DNA from: Halobacterium jilantaiense
GTDB lineage: Archaea > Halobacteriota > Halobacteria > Halobacteriales > Halobacteriaceae
Length of the DNA stretch: 64,000 nucleotides
Direction of reading: 5' to 3'
NCBI RefSeq assembly: GCF_900110535.1
Contig: NZ_FOJA01000001.1
Location: forward strand, 992,001 to 1,056,000
The translations under genes were made by a program, and so were the position numbers. Positions 37,427-46,010 of this stretch are shown here, piece by piece. The number at the start of each line of letters is the position of its first letter. Positions within the stretch are counted from its first letter, which is position 1. Below the pieces are notes generated by a model. That model saw only the letters and a program-made list of their open reading frames with translations, was not told the origin of the DNA and searched no databases.

Positions 37427-38692
37427 ATGGGTATCCTCGACACCGACAGACGGGTGCTGGTGTTGGCGATGGCGCGGATGGCCGACGCGCTCGGCAACTC
37501 CTTTCTCATCGTCGTGCTCCCGGCGTACATCGGCGCTGAAGGCCGGGTCGCTGTCGACTCGTTCACCGGCCAGTTGGCCGTAGCGGGCGTCGACGTGCTG
37601 GTGGTCACGCCCGCGCTGCTCATCGGGCTCGTGCTCTCGATGTTCGGGTTCCTGAACAGCTTCCTCCAGCCGCTGTCCGGCCGGCTCTCCGACCGCGCCG
37701 GCGTCCGGAAGCCGTTCATCCTCGGCGGGCTCGCGCTGCTCGCGGTCGCCTCGGGCGCGTACTCGTTCGTCTCCGACTACCGGCTGGTGCTGGTGTTGCG
37801 CGCCCTCCAGGGCGTCGGCGCTGCGCTCACGGTCCCGGCGACGGTCGCGCTCGTGAACGAACTCGGCACCACCGACACCCGCGGGAACAACTTCGGCGTG
37901 TTCAACACCTTCCGACTCATCGGGTTCGGGTTCGGTCCAATCGTCGCCGGTGTGGTGCTGACGCGGTTCGGGTTCGACGCCGCGTTCGCCGTCGCGGTCG
38001 TCGGCGCGCTCGTGTCGTTCGCGCTCGTCGAGTGGCTCGTCGAAGAGCCACCGCGGGCCGACGCCGAGGCCGGCGAGGACCTCTCTATCGCCGTCCGTGG
38101 CGACCGGAGCCTCCTCGACCCCGTGTTCGCGCTCGGTATCGCGACCGTCTGCATGGGCATCTGCATCGCGCTGTTCGCGACCCTCGAAGCCACCATCAAC
38201 GACCGCCTCGGGCAGTCCTCGGTCCTGTTCGGCGCGCAGTTCGGCGCGGTGACGCTGGCGAACGTCGTCTTCCAGGTCCCGATCGGGGACGCCAGCGACA
38301 CGTACGGCCGACGGCCGTTCATCGTCGCCGGGTTCGTGCTCCTGATTCCCGCGACGCTCGCCCAGGGGTACGCGCCGACGCCCGCGACGATGGTGCTCGC
38401 GCGGTTCGTGCAGGGCATCGCCGTGGCGGCGGTGTTCGCGCCCTCGCTCGCAGTCGCCGGCGACCTCGCGCGCAAGGGGGCGTCCGGCAGCACGCTGTCC
38501 GTGCTCACGATGGGGTTCGGGCTCGGCACCGCTATCGGGCCACTGGCCTCCGGATTCCTCGTCCGGTTCGGGTTCGCGGTGCCGTTCGCCGTCGGGAGCG
38601 CGCTCGCGGCGCTCGCGCTCGCCGTCGTCTACACGCAGGTCCGGGAGACCGTGGAGGACGCGGAGTCGGTGCGGGCCGTGCCCGGCGACTAG
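37427..38692 (+). CDS. Major facilitator superfamily transporter
   Basis: A 421-residue MFS protein with 12 hydrophobic segments. The conserved loop between segments 2 and 3 is PLSGRLSDRAGVRKPFI, and the equivalent loop in the second half is PIGDASDTYGRRPFI, both with the G-x-x-x-D-x-x-G-R-R pattern. It resembles drug or sugar efflux carriers. The substrate is unknown. The stop abuts that of the convergent enoyl-CoA hydratase gene. The ATG at 37427 precedes the first hydrophobic segment. Confidence 0.9.
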   Translation: MGILDTDRRVLVLAMARMADALGNSFLIVVLPAYIGAEGRVAVDSFTGQLAVAGVDVLVVTPALLIGLVLSMFGFLNSFLQPLSGRLSDRAGVRKPFILGGLALLAVASGAYSFVSDYRLVLVLRALQGVGAALTVPATVALVNELGTTDTRGNNFGVFNTFRLIGFGFGPIVAGVVLTRFGFDAAFAVAVVGALVSFALVEWLVEEPPRADAEAGEDLSIAVRGDRSLLDPVFALGIATVCMGICIALFATLEATINDRLGQSSVLFGAQFGAVTLANVVFQVPIGDASDTYGRRPFIVAGFVLLIPATLAQGYAPTPATMVLARFVQGIAVAAVFAPSLAVAGDLARKGASGSTLSVLTMGFGLGTAIGPLASGFLVRFGFAVPFAVGSALAALALAVVYTQVRETVEDAESVRAVPGD

Positions 38693-39463
38693 TTACTCGA
38701 AGTCGGGGTCGCGGTCGTCGAGGAACGCCTGCATCCCCTCGCGCTGGTCGTGGCTGCCGAACAGCCCCGCCCACGCCCGCGCCTCGAAGTCGAGGCCGGC
38801 GGCGAGATTGGTCTCGTGGCTCGCGTTGATGGCTTCTTTCGCGGCGCGGAGCGCGGTCGCGGGCTGGGCGGCGAGGTCGGCGGCGAGGTCGGCGACGTGG
38901 TCGTCCAGTTCGTCGTGCGCGACGACCTCGCCGACGAGCCCTTCCTCGTAGGCGTCCGTGGCGTCCAGGCGGTCTCCGAAGTAGATGAGGCGGCGCGCCG
39001 TCTCGTCGCCGACGAGCCGCGGGAGCCGCTGGGTGCCACCCCAGCCCGGGACGATGCCGAGGTCGATTTCGGTCTGCCCGAGCAGCGCGCGCTCGCTGGC
39101 GACCCGGAGGTCGCAGGCCAGCGCGAGCTCCATCCCGCCGCCGAACGCGTAGCCGTTGATGGCCGCGACGGCGGGCGCGGGGAACTCCTCGATGGCGCTC
39201 GCGACGCCGTGGCCGAGCTCCGCGTACGCCTGCGCCTCGGCGGTGTCCATGTCCACCATGTAGGAGATGTCCGCGCCCGCGACGAACGCGTCGTCGCCCG
39301 CGCCCGTCAGGACGAGCGCGCGGGCGTCCTCGTCTTCGGCCGCCTCGATGGCGTCCTCCAGCGCGTGCAGCGTCGGGACGTTCAGCGCGTTCAGACTCTC
39401 GGGCCGGTCGATGGTGATGGTCGCTACGCCGTCTTCGACGGTGAGGTCGACGGTGTCTGCCAT
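38693..39463 (-). CDS. Enoyl-CoA hydratase/isomerase family protein
   Basis: A 256-residue crotonase-fold protein. The oxyanion-hole motifs are FVAGADISYM and GYAFGGGMELALACDLR, and the catalytic glutamate region is GQTEIDLGIVPGWGGTQRLPR, all intact. It hydrates a 2-enoyl-CoA in beta-oxidation or a related route such as 3-hydroxybutyryl-CoA formation. It is not in a fatty-acid operon here. The ATG at 39463 is chosen because the family starts at about this point. Confidence 0.93.
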   Translation of the reverse strand: MADTVDLTVEDGVATITIDRPESLNALNVPTLHALEDAIEAAEDEDARALVLTGAGDDAFVAGADISYMVDMDTAEAQAYAELGHGVASAIEEFPAPAVAAINGYAFGGGMELALACDLRVASERALLGQTEIDLGIVPGWGGTQRLPRLVGDETARRLIYFGDRLDATDAYEEGLVGEVVAHDELDDHVADLAADLAAQPATALRAAKEAINASHETNLAAGLDFEARAWAGLFGSHDQREGMQAFLDDRDPDFE

Positions 39464-39542
39464 ACCCGGGCGGACGGGTGCCGGGACAAAAGCCTCCGGG
39501 GTCTTCGCAAATCCGATATACCGGTCTCCCGAACGACGCCAC

Positions 39543-40025
39543 ATGACTCTCTCCGAGGAGGAGCGCGAGCGCCTGGCGGACCTCGTGGCCCTCCAGCCGA
39601 CGAAGAACAGCGACCTCCAGGACCGCTGGGGGCTCGAGTCCGGCAGTGACGTCCACCAGTACCTCGAAGACCACCTGCGGGACTACTACTACCGCGACGA
39701 GAACTCGATGATTCGCGCGACCGCAGAGGCCTCCGAACTCGTCGGGGACGTCGACGAGGACGGCGAAGCGCCCGCCGTCCACATGTCCGACACCGAGCAG
39801 ATGGTGTTCGCGGTCATCGCCGGTCCCGAGGAGCGCTCCGAGAGCGTCGTCTCCGTCCTGCACGCCGTCCGGGACGCGTACGACGACGCCGACCTCGAAT
39901 CCGGAGACGTGCGGCGCGCGCTCCAGACGCTCAAACGCAAGGGCATCGTCGAAGTCGAGAACCGCACCGTCCCCACCTACCGCCTCGCGGTCCCGCGCGA
40001 GGATGTCACCGTCGCAGACGACTGA
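39543..40025 (+). CDS. DUF5797 haloarchaeal protein
   Basis: A 160-residue soluble protein that I place in DUF5797, a family restricted to haloarchaea. Residues 1-50 look like a helix-turn-helix-like module (LVALQPTKNSDLQDRWGLES), and residues 85-150 like a second winged-helix-type module (ALQTLKRKGIVEVENRTVPTYRL), so DNA or RNA binding is plausible. It is divergent from the hydratase. Family call moderate; function unknown. Confidence 0.68.
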   Translation: MTLSEEERERLADLVALQPTKNSDLQDRWGLESGSDVHQYLEDHLRDYYYRDENSMIRATAEASELVGDVDEDGEAPAVHMSDTEQMVFAVIAGPEERSESVVSVLHAVRDAYDDADLESGDVRRALQTLKRKGIVEVENRTVPTYRLAVPREDVTVADD

Positions 40026-40048
40026 CGCCACACTCGTTTCTGCTCCGC

Positions 40049-41062
40049 CTACCGCTGTCGGTCCCGTCGCTCCGAGAGCACGTCTCTGACCGTCGCTCCC
40101 GGGCCGCCCTCGATCGGCCACCCTCGCTGCCGCCACGCCGGGGGCTCGGGCTCGTATTCCGGACACGACCCCGAACACTCGGCTGCCGTCTGCTCTCGCT
40201 GCTTGGCCGCACAGCGCGGCACGTACCCGTGGTCGGCTTCGACCACGCGGAAGTGCCGGCAGTCCGGCCGCATCGTGTCGACGTACGACCGCCACCCCCG
40301 CTCGTAGGCGCGCTCCGCGAGTTCGAGGCGTTTGTCGGCCTTCCAGTCGGCGTCGACGTACTCGAAGCCCGCGGCCGACTGGTCGAACGCACCGCCCGAG
40401 GGTCGGTCGGTGATTCTCGTTCCGGTCGCGTCGGCGTCCAGCGACTGCGGCAGCCACTCGACGGACGCCGCGCCGTCGTCGAACGCGAGGATGCCGGCCT
40501 CGACGGGAATCTCGGTGAGCAGCGCGCGCTCCACGTCCCCGTCCGATTCGGTCGCGAGCCACACCTCGTCGGCCAGTCCGAGCGCCACGTCGCGCTCCAG
40601 TTGGTCCGCGAGCGCGTCCGCCGCCGACGCGTCCAGGTCGGGCTTGTTCTCGATGGCGACGATTCGCTCTACCCAGTCGGGGTACGGCCACTTCCGTCTG
40701 AGCTCTATCTTGTTGCCGTTTCGCCGCGTCTCCACGACGCCGCGGTCGGCGGCCTGATGGACGGCCGCCCGGACGTACCGCCACGGGTACCCCGGATGGG
40801 GGAGCGCGTCGCGGTAGTACTGCCAGTCGGCGGGCGCGTGCCGGACGACGTGCAGGAGGTCCGAGTCCAGACGCTGCTCGCCGAAGCGGCGTCGCTGCGC
40901 GAGGCCCTCGGGGTCGACCTCGACGACGACCGTGTCCCAGCGGCGGTTCCGTGTGCCGAGTTGCCGCGCGACGATTCGCGGCACGTCGTCGCCCTCGGGC
41001 CGCCAGCGCTGCTCGGCCCACGCGCACACGCGAAGCTCGAACCCGAACTCGTGGCCGGTCAC
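40049..41062 (-). CDS. DUF5787-like protein with nuclease-like motifs
   Basis: A 337-residue acidic haloarchaeal protein, probably DUF5787. A winged-helix-like region (AVHQAADRGVVETRRNGNKI, about 100-119) is followed by P128-D129 and E138-x-K140 in PDWVERIVAIENK, the spacing of a PD-(D/E)xK nuclease core. The C-terminus has four cysteines at 268, 284, 296 and 300, with another at 13, recalling the iron-sulfur clusters of Cas4- or AddB-type nucleases, though the spacing differs. It converges on DUF5797. Nuclease activity is inferred from motifs only. Confidence 0.7.
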   Translation of the reverse strand: MTGHEFGFELRVCAWAEQRWRPEGDDVPRIVARQLGTRNRRWDTVVVEVDPEGLAQRRRFGEQRLDSDLLHVVRHAPADWQYYRDALPHPGYPWRYVRAAVHQAADRGVVETRRNGNKIELRRKWPYPDWVERIVAIENKPDLDASAADALADQLERDVALGLADEVWLATESDGDVERALLTEIPVEAGILAFDDGAASVEWLPQSLDADATGTRITDRPSGGAFDQSAAGFEYVDADWKADKRLELAERAYERGWRSYVDTMRPDCRHFRVVEADHGYVPRCAAKQREQTAAECSGSCPEYEPEPPAWRQRGWPIEGGPGATVRDVLSERRDRQR

Positions 41063-41167
41063 GGCCGGAGTGGGGCCGCCGACCTACCTACGTCTTTCGA
41101 CGCACGGACAGAATCGAGGCGGGTGCTGTGGCTCCTGACGCGAGTGCGTCGACCGGCGGCCGGCCGG

Positions 41168-41596
41168 TCAGACGTCGGCTTCCTCGTCGATGAAGTCGTG
41201 GGCGTCCTCGAGGATTTCGCGGGGGCCGTCCTGCGTGATGGTGTTGACCGCCTGCTCGTAGTCACGCCACTGGAGGTCGGAGTGCTCGCTGGACAGCTCG
41301 GCGCTCGCCTCGAAGGACTTCGCGATGAACAGGTGGACCGTCTTGTGGATGCGGTCGCCGTTCGCCTCGAACACGTAGTCGTACTCGTCGCGGAAGCCGT
41401 CAACGAGGCGGAAATCCTCGATGCCGGCTTCCTCCTGTACCTCTCGAATTGCCGTCTGCTGGAGTTCCTCGTCCCCCTCCACGCCGCCCTTCGGGAACTC
41501 CCAGTCCCCGGGCCGGCTCTTCAGGAGGAGGTACTCGCGCCGGTCCCGCGTGTTGCGGAACAGGATCGCACCGGCGCTCGTCGCTTCAACCGTCAT
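41168..41596 (-). CDS. Nudix hydrolase, Ap4A-hydrolase-like
   Basis: A 142-residue Nudix protein. The box GGVEGDEELQQTAIREVQEE then AGIE (about residues 37-60) is complete. The start SAGAILFRNTRDRREYLLLKS and the phrase WEFPKGGVE resemble bis(5'-nucleosyl)-tetraphosphatases, which clear Ap4A. In the later helix region E is followed by WRDYEQAVNTI as in that group. It is a single gene with a short divergent region before the S10-like gene. Confidence 0.88.
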   Translation of the reverse strand: MTVEATSAGAILFRNTRDRREYLLLKSRPGDWEFPKGGVEGDEELQQTAIREVQEEAGIEDFRLVDGFRDEYDYVFEANGDRIHKTVHLFIAKSFEASAELSSEHSDLQWRDYEQAVNTITQDGPREILEDAHDFIDEEADV

Positions 41597-41669
41597 TACC
41601 GAACGGTAGAGGCGCGGCCGTTAAGTGAATGTCGGAGTGCGGGACAGTCGCACGCGCTCGGCGGCAAGC

Positions 41670-41691
41670 CACACGCTTTAACAGTGTGGGC
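41670..41691 (+). promoter_or_regulatory. Promoter box within a small hairpin before the S10-like gene
   Basis: GCTTTAAC (41676-41683), a TATA-like box, is enclosed by the inverted arms CCACAC and GTGTGG. It lies about 40 bases before the ATG at 41721, leaving a short leader. A regulator could occlude it. Confidence 0.35.
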
Positions 41692-41720
41692 CGCGTCACT
41701 CGCTGCTAGCACACCCAGCT

Positions 41721-42056
41721 ATGACCTTCGTAACCAAACTATCCCTCGAGAGTGGGGACCGAGCGGCCCTCGACGCCGTCGTCTCCGACATCAAGGAGAC
41801 GTGCCGGCGGAAGGGCGCACAGCTCAAAGGCCCACACTCGGACGCACCCGCGGAGATTCGGGTGCCGCTGTACGCCCGACTCGGCGGCGACCCGGAGGAG
41901 AAGACCAACGACTGGCACTACACCGTCTACCGGCGTCGCGTGGCACTCCACGGCCACGACGACCTCGCGCGGACGATTATGGAGCGGGACTTCCCGTCCA
42001 GCGTCCACGTCGAGGCCGAGGTCGAGCGCATCGAACCGCTCGGCTCCTCTGTCTAG
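41721..42056 (+). CDS. uS10/mL48 family ribosomal-protein-like
   Basis: A 111-residue protein with the ribosomal S10 fold: MTFVTKLSLESGDRAALDAVVSD, a variable loop, VPLYARLGGD and HGHDDLARTIMERDFPSSVHVEAEVE. It lacks the RPS10 signature and is not in a ribosomal operon, so it is a stand-alone paralogue of the type annotated uS10/mL48 in haloarchaea. It may bind RNA or a ribosome variant; that is an inference. Confidence 0.78.
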   Translation: MTFVTKLSLESGDRAALDAVVSDIKETCRRKGAQLKGPHSDAPAEIRVPLYARLGGDPEEKTNDWHYTVYRRRVALHGHDDLARTIMERDFPSSVHVEAEVERIEPLGSSV

Positions 42057-42168
42057 ACGGCGTCTCTCTGCGTTCTCTCTCAGCTGACCGCAAACAGGTA
42101 GCGACGGCGCTGTTCAGAACAGCCAACCAAACCGCAGACAGCGGGAGAGCGCGGCGGCCATCGGCGAC

Positions 42169-42435
42169 CTAGAACGCGCTCTCGCCGACGGTCTCGACGT
42201 ATTCGGCCTCGCCGACGTGCGCGTCGTCGTCGAAGCTCGTGATTTTCAGCCGGACGCGCTTGTCCAGCAGGTCGCCCGGAGCGTCGGCGATGCGGAGCTT
42301 CGAGTCGCCGACGCGAGCAATCTGCCCGCCGTCTTCGCGGCCGGTGACGAACAGCTCGACCTCGTCGCCGGCGTCGAACGTCGGGTAGTTCGACCGGAAC
42401 GTCCAGCCCGCGAGGTACTTCTCGAGGACGCTCAT
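42169..42435 (-). CDS. TRAM-like small protein (DUF7513 type)
   Basis: An 88-residue beta-barrel-like protein (ELFVTGREDGGQIARVGDSK, KRVRLKITSFDDD), consistent with a TRAM or OB RNA-binding fold. It seems to belong to a haloarchaeal family annotated DUF7513, but I hold that name loosely. The ATG overlaps the stop of nhaC (ATGA), so it is the downstream gene of an nhaC operon. Its link to sodium transport is unexplained. Confidence 0.6.
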   Translation of the reverse strand: MSVLEKYLAGWTFRSNYPTFDAGDEVELFVTGREDGGQIARVGDSKLRIADAPGDLLDKRVRLKITSFDDDAHVGEAEYVETVGESAF

Positions 42436-43979
42436 GCGCGAGCCACCTCCTCGCTCTCGCGGTCACTGATGTACTCCAGCCCGAATCCAGTGAGCGCGGC
42501 CGCCAAGAACACGAAGAACAGGATCCAGCCGTGGAAGACGAACGGCCAGACCTCGATGGGGTTGACGGTGGTGATTCCCTCGTCGATGCCCTGCATCGCC
42601 CCGTAAGCGGCGAGGACGCCGCCACCCCACGGGAAGATGTACCCGAGCGCGCTGGTGTTCGCGTCGAGGATGTTCGCCCGCCGGTAGCCGTTGACGTTGA
42701 ACCGCTCTCCGATGCGCGCGATGTACGGCGCGATGGCGATTTCGGCGGCGGTGTTGATAGTTATCATTGCGTTGACGGACGCCGTCCCGAGGACCATCGT
42801 GGTCTCGGCGCGGCGGACGGTGGTGGCGACGCGGTTCAGGAGGAACGACTGGATGGCGGCGAAGCCGCCGCCCTGAATCATGATGCGTGCCCCGGCGACA
42901 ATGAGCAGCGTGAGGACGATGAGCGGGAAGAAGCCGGCGGCCCCCGAGTAGAGGCTGCCGGTGACGCCGCCGCCGTCCTCGACGAGAACGACGAACGGCA
43001 GCCACTCGAAGGCGCTCGCCAGCCCGCCGGAAGCCGGCGCGCGGAACAACAGCGCGGGCGCGCTCTGGAGTCCGGTCTCGATGACGCCCCAGGAAGCGAG
43101 GACGGTCGACCCGACGTTGAACACGAGCGCGACGATGATGCCCCACGAGATGGCTTCGACGATGTGCCGACCAGCGACGGCGAGCCCGATGACGACCAGC
43201 ATCGAGACGACGTGAGCGAGCCCCAGCGGCTGGCCGTCGAGGGCGGCCGACCCTGCGGCCTCCGACCCCGGCATCACGAAGCCGGCGACGACGTAGCCGA
43301 CAAAGGCGATTACCGCGGCGACGACGGCGTACTTGAACCGGGAGGCGACGACACCACCGATGTCGGCGTCCTGAGTGACTGCACTGACGATGGTCGTGTC
43401 GCTGACCGGCGCGATGTTGTCCCCGAAGACGGCCCCGGAGAGGATTGCGCCGAACAGCAACACGGGGTTTGCGCCGAGCAGGACGCCCGCGGGGTAGAAC
43501 AGCGACGTGAACGCGATGGCTCCGCCATACCCGGTGCCGATGCCGGTGGTGAACAGCGCCGCGAGCAGGAAGGTGGCGGCGGGGAACAGCGGCCCGGAGA
43601 TGCTGGCGACGTCGGCCGCCCAGACCAGCCCTTCGACGAAGCCGCCGTCCTGGAGGAGCTGGGCGAACATGCCGGCCCACAACCACGCGACGATAGCGGT
43701 GGCAGCGACGCGCTGGGTCATGCCCTCGAAGATGGTGTTCGCGTACGTTGCCCACGACCCCTTCGTGAAGAACATTCCGACGACGAGGGACCCGAGCATC
43801 CCGATGACGAGCCCGGTCGTGTCGCTCACTTGGAGGACGCCGCTCTGGAACACTGCCCATACGACGAACAGCGCGAGCGGAATCGCGCTCGCGGCCGGGC
43901 CGCCGTAGAACTCGATGTTCGGCCCGTCGTCATCGGCCATCGGGTCGTCGCCGAACCCGTCCGTCTGGTCGGTACTCAT
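42432..43979 (-). CDS. nhaC: NhaC-type Na+/H+ antiporter
   Basis: A 515-residue membrane protein with about 12 hydrophobic segments. The phrase SGAVFGDNIAPVSDTTIVSA is diagnostic of NhaC family antiporters. The N-terminal 20 residues form an acidic cytoplasmic tail. Exchange of sodium for protons is expected, although relatives can move lactate or malate with sodium. It is divergent from an M20 amidohydrolase gene. Confidence 0.88.
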   Translation of the reverse strand: MSTDQTDGFGDDPMADDDGPNIEFYGGPAASAIPLALFVVWAVFQSGVLQVSDTTGLVIGMLGSLVVGMFFTKGSWATYANTIFEGMTQRVAATAIVAWLWAGMFAQLLQDGGFVEGLVWAADVASISGPLFPAATFLLAALFTTGIGTGYGGAIAFTSLFYPAGVLLGANPVLLFGAILSGAVFGDNIAPVSDTTIVSAVTQDADIGGVVASRFKYAVVAAVIAFVGYVVAGFVMPGSEAAGSAALDGQPLGLAHVVSMLVVIGLAVAGRHIVEAISWGIIVALVFNVGSTVLASWGVIETGLQSAPALLFRAPASGGLASAFEWLPFVVLVEDGGGVTGSLYSGAAGFFPLIVLTLLIVAGARIMIQGGGFAAIQSFLLNRVATTVRRAETTMVLGTASVNAMITINTAAEIAIAPYIARIGERFNVNGYRRANILDANTSALGYIFPWGGGVLAAYGAMQGIDEGITTVNPIEVWPFVFHGWILFFVFLAAALTGFGLEYISDRESEEVARA

Positions 43980-44075
43980 TATGTTACGGTTGCCAATTTC
44001 CGACCACGGGGAAATATGTTACTGGGGCTCGCCGGGACTCCCACATTTATGCCAGCGCCCGCCCCGCGGTAGGGC

Positions 44076-45356
44076 ATGGACTACACGGACCGCGAGACGC
44101 TCGTCGACCTCCGGCGGACGCTCCACCGCGTCCCGGAGCCGGCGTGGTGCGAGTTCCAGACGACCGCACGCGTCGTCGAGGCCTGCGAGGACATCGGCGT
44201 GGACGAACTGCACGTCGGCCCGGACGTGGTCGACTCAGACGCGCGGATGGCCGTGCCAGACGACGAGACGCTCGCCGAGTGGATCGAGCGCGCCCGAGAG
44301 GCTGGCGTCGACGAGTCCCTCCTGGAGCAGATGGCTGGCGGCCACACCGGGGCTGTCGCCGTCCTCGAACGCGGCGAGGGGCCGACTGTCGGCCTGCGCG
44401 TGGACATCGACGCGCTCCACATCACGGAGAGCGACGAGGCCGACCACCACCCGGCCGGCGAGGGGTTCCGGTCTGAACACGAGGGCTGCATGCACGCCTG
44501 CGGGCACGACGGCCACGCCACCATCGGCGTCGGCGTGCTGGCGGCGGTCGCCGACAGCGACTTCCAGGGCACGCTGAAGGTCGTCTTCCAGCCGGCGGAG
44601 GAGCGCGTCGGCGGCGGGAAGGCCGTCGCGGAGAGCGGCCACCTCGACGACATCGACTACCTGTACGCCGTCCACCTCGGCCTCGACCACCCGACGGGCG
44701 AGGTAGTCGCGGGCGTCGGCGGCTTCCTCGCCGTCAGCCACCTGCTCGCCGAGTTCGAAGGGGCCGGCGCGCACGCCGGCGCACACCCCGAGCAGGGACG
44801 GAACGCGGTGCAGGCGATGGCGACCGCCGTCCAGAACCTCTACGCGATTCCGCGCCACGACGACGGCGCGACGCGCGTGAACGCCGGGCGCGCGGGCGGC
44901 GGCACCGCGACGAACATCATCCCGGAGGACGCGTTCGTGGAGGGCGAGGTCCGCGGGGAGACGACAGAGCTGATGGAGTACATGAAGGAGAAGGCCGACC
45001 GCGTCGTCCGCTCCGCCGCGGAGATGCACGAGTGCACGGTCGAGACCCACACCGAGGGCGAGGCACCGAGCGCGGAGAGCGACGAGGCGCTCGCGGCCGC
45101 CTTCGCGGCGGTCGCCGACGACCACGCTGGCGTCGACACCGTCCTCGACCACGACGCACTCGGCGGCAGCGAGGACGCCACCTACCTCATGCAGCGCGTC
45201 CAGAACACGGGCGGGCTGGCGTGTTACGTCTGCGTCGGCACCGACCACCCCGGCGGCCACCACACGCCGACGTTCGACGTGGACGAGGACTCACTCGATA
45301 TCGGCGTCGACGCGCTCACGGACGCCATCCGAGGCGTCGCAGCGGACCGGCCGTAG
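44076..45356 (+). CDS. M20 family amidohydrolase
   Basis: A 426-residue metal-dependent amidohydrolase of the M20 / AbgB-HipO group. Metal ligands are seen in HACGHDGHATIGVG, in the catalytic PAEERVGGGKAVAE region, and the final His in GGHHTP. Members split N-acyl amino acids or p-aminobenzoyl-glutamate. An insert of about 45 residues near 50-100 (VVDSDARMAVPDDET) is unusual and hints at a distinct substrate. It is divergent from nhaC, with a 96-base gap. Confidence 0.87.
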   Translation: MDYTDRETLVDLRRTLHRVPEPAWCEFQTTARVVEACEDIGVDELHVGPDVVDSDARMAVPDDETLAEWIERAREAGVDESLLEQMAGGHTGAVAVLERGEGPTVGLRVDIDALHITESDEADHHPAGEGFRSEHEGCMHACGHDGHATIGVGVLAAVADSDFQGTLKVVFQPAEERVGGGKAVAESGHLDDIDYLYAVHLGLDHPTGEVVAGVGGFLAVSHLLAEFEGAGAHAGAHPEQGRNAVQAMATAVQNLYAIPRHDDGATRVNAGRAGGGTATNIIPEDAFVEGEVRGETTELMEYMKEKADRVVRSAAEMHECTVETHTEGEAPSAESDEALAAAFAAVADDHAGVDTVLDHDALGGSEDATYLMQRVQNTGGLACYVCVGTDHPGGHHTPTFDVDEDSLDIGVDALTDAIRGVAADRP

Positions 45357-45371
45357 CGGACGCCGAACTGA

Positions 45372-45866
45372 CTATCGCGCTTCTGACTCCGACGAGAACC
45401 GGTCCGTGAGCCACCGCAGTCCAGCGCCAGCAAGGTAGGTGAGGATGCCGAGCACGACGGCGGCCAGTAGTCCGAACTCCGTGGCCGTCTCGACGCCGTG
45501 TCGGAGGTCGCCGAACGCGGACCGGTGCGCGACCCCCATCATCCGGGGGTGTGCGTACCGCGACGCCGGCTCCCACTGACCGGTGAAGTAGCCCACCAGC
45601 GGCGGGAACACGTACCCCCAGAGAGCGACGAGCCACAGCGACCCGACGGTGGGGACGAGGCCGGCGGTGCGGACGCCCGCGACCACGCCGAGCACGAGCG
45701 CGAACACGGTCCAGCCACCGAACTCGTAGAGGCCGACGGGGAGTCCGGCGACGAAGACGAGCGAGCCGGCGAGCACGGCGGCGACGGCGATACCGACGAC
45801 TCGCAGTCGCGGCCGCGGGCGTCCGGCGATGAACCGCCAGACAGTCCGCCATTCCGGCGCTTCCAT
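45372..45866 (-). CDS. Four-helix membrane protein
   Basis: A 164-residue protein with about four hydrophobic segments: VVGIAVAAVLAGSLVFVAGL, TVFALVLGVVAGV, a third at VGSLWLVALWGYVFPPLVGY, and FGLLAAVVLGILTYLAGAG. A loop of about 35 residues between the third and fourth carries HPRMMGVAHRSAFGD. No family recognised. It converges on the amidohydrolase, with 15 bases between the stops. The ATG at 45866 precedes a short basic N-terminus. Confidence 0.65.
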   Translation of the reverse strand: MEAPEWRTVWRFIAGRPRPRLRVVGIAVAAVLAGSLVFVAGLPVGLYEFGGWTVFALVLGVVAGVRTAGLVPTVGSLWLVALWGYVFPPLVGYFTGQWEPASRYAHPRMMGVAHRSAFGDLRHGVETATEFGLLAAVVLGILTYLAGAGLRWLTDRFSSESEAR

Positions 45867-46010
45867 AGCGCCCCTTTCGTCGGCCCGACACGTAACGGTC
45901 GGGGTGGCGACAGTCGCCACAGACCACCGACCGCGCCAGCCGATACGACGCGTGGCGGGCTTAAGCACGCCAGCCAGACCTTCTTGTGGGCAGTCAGCGA
46001 ACGACTGTGC

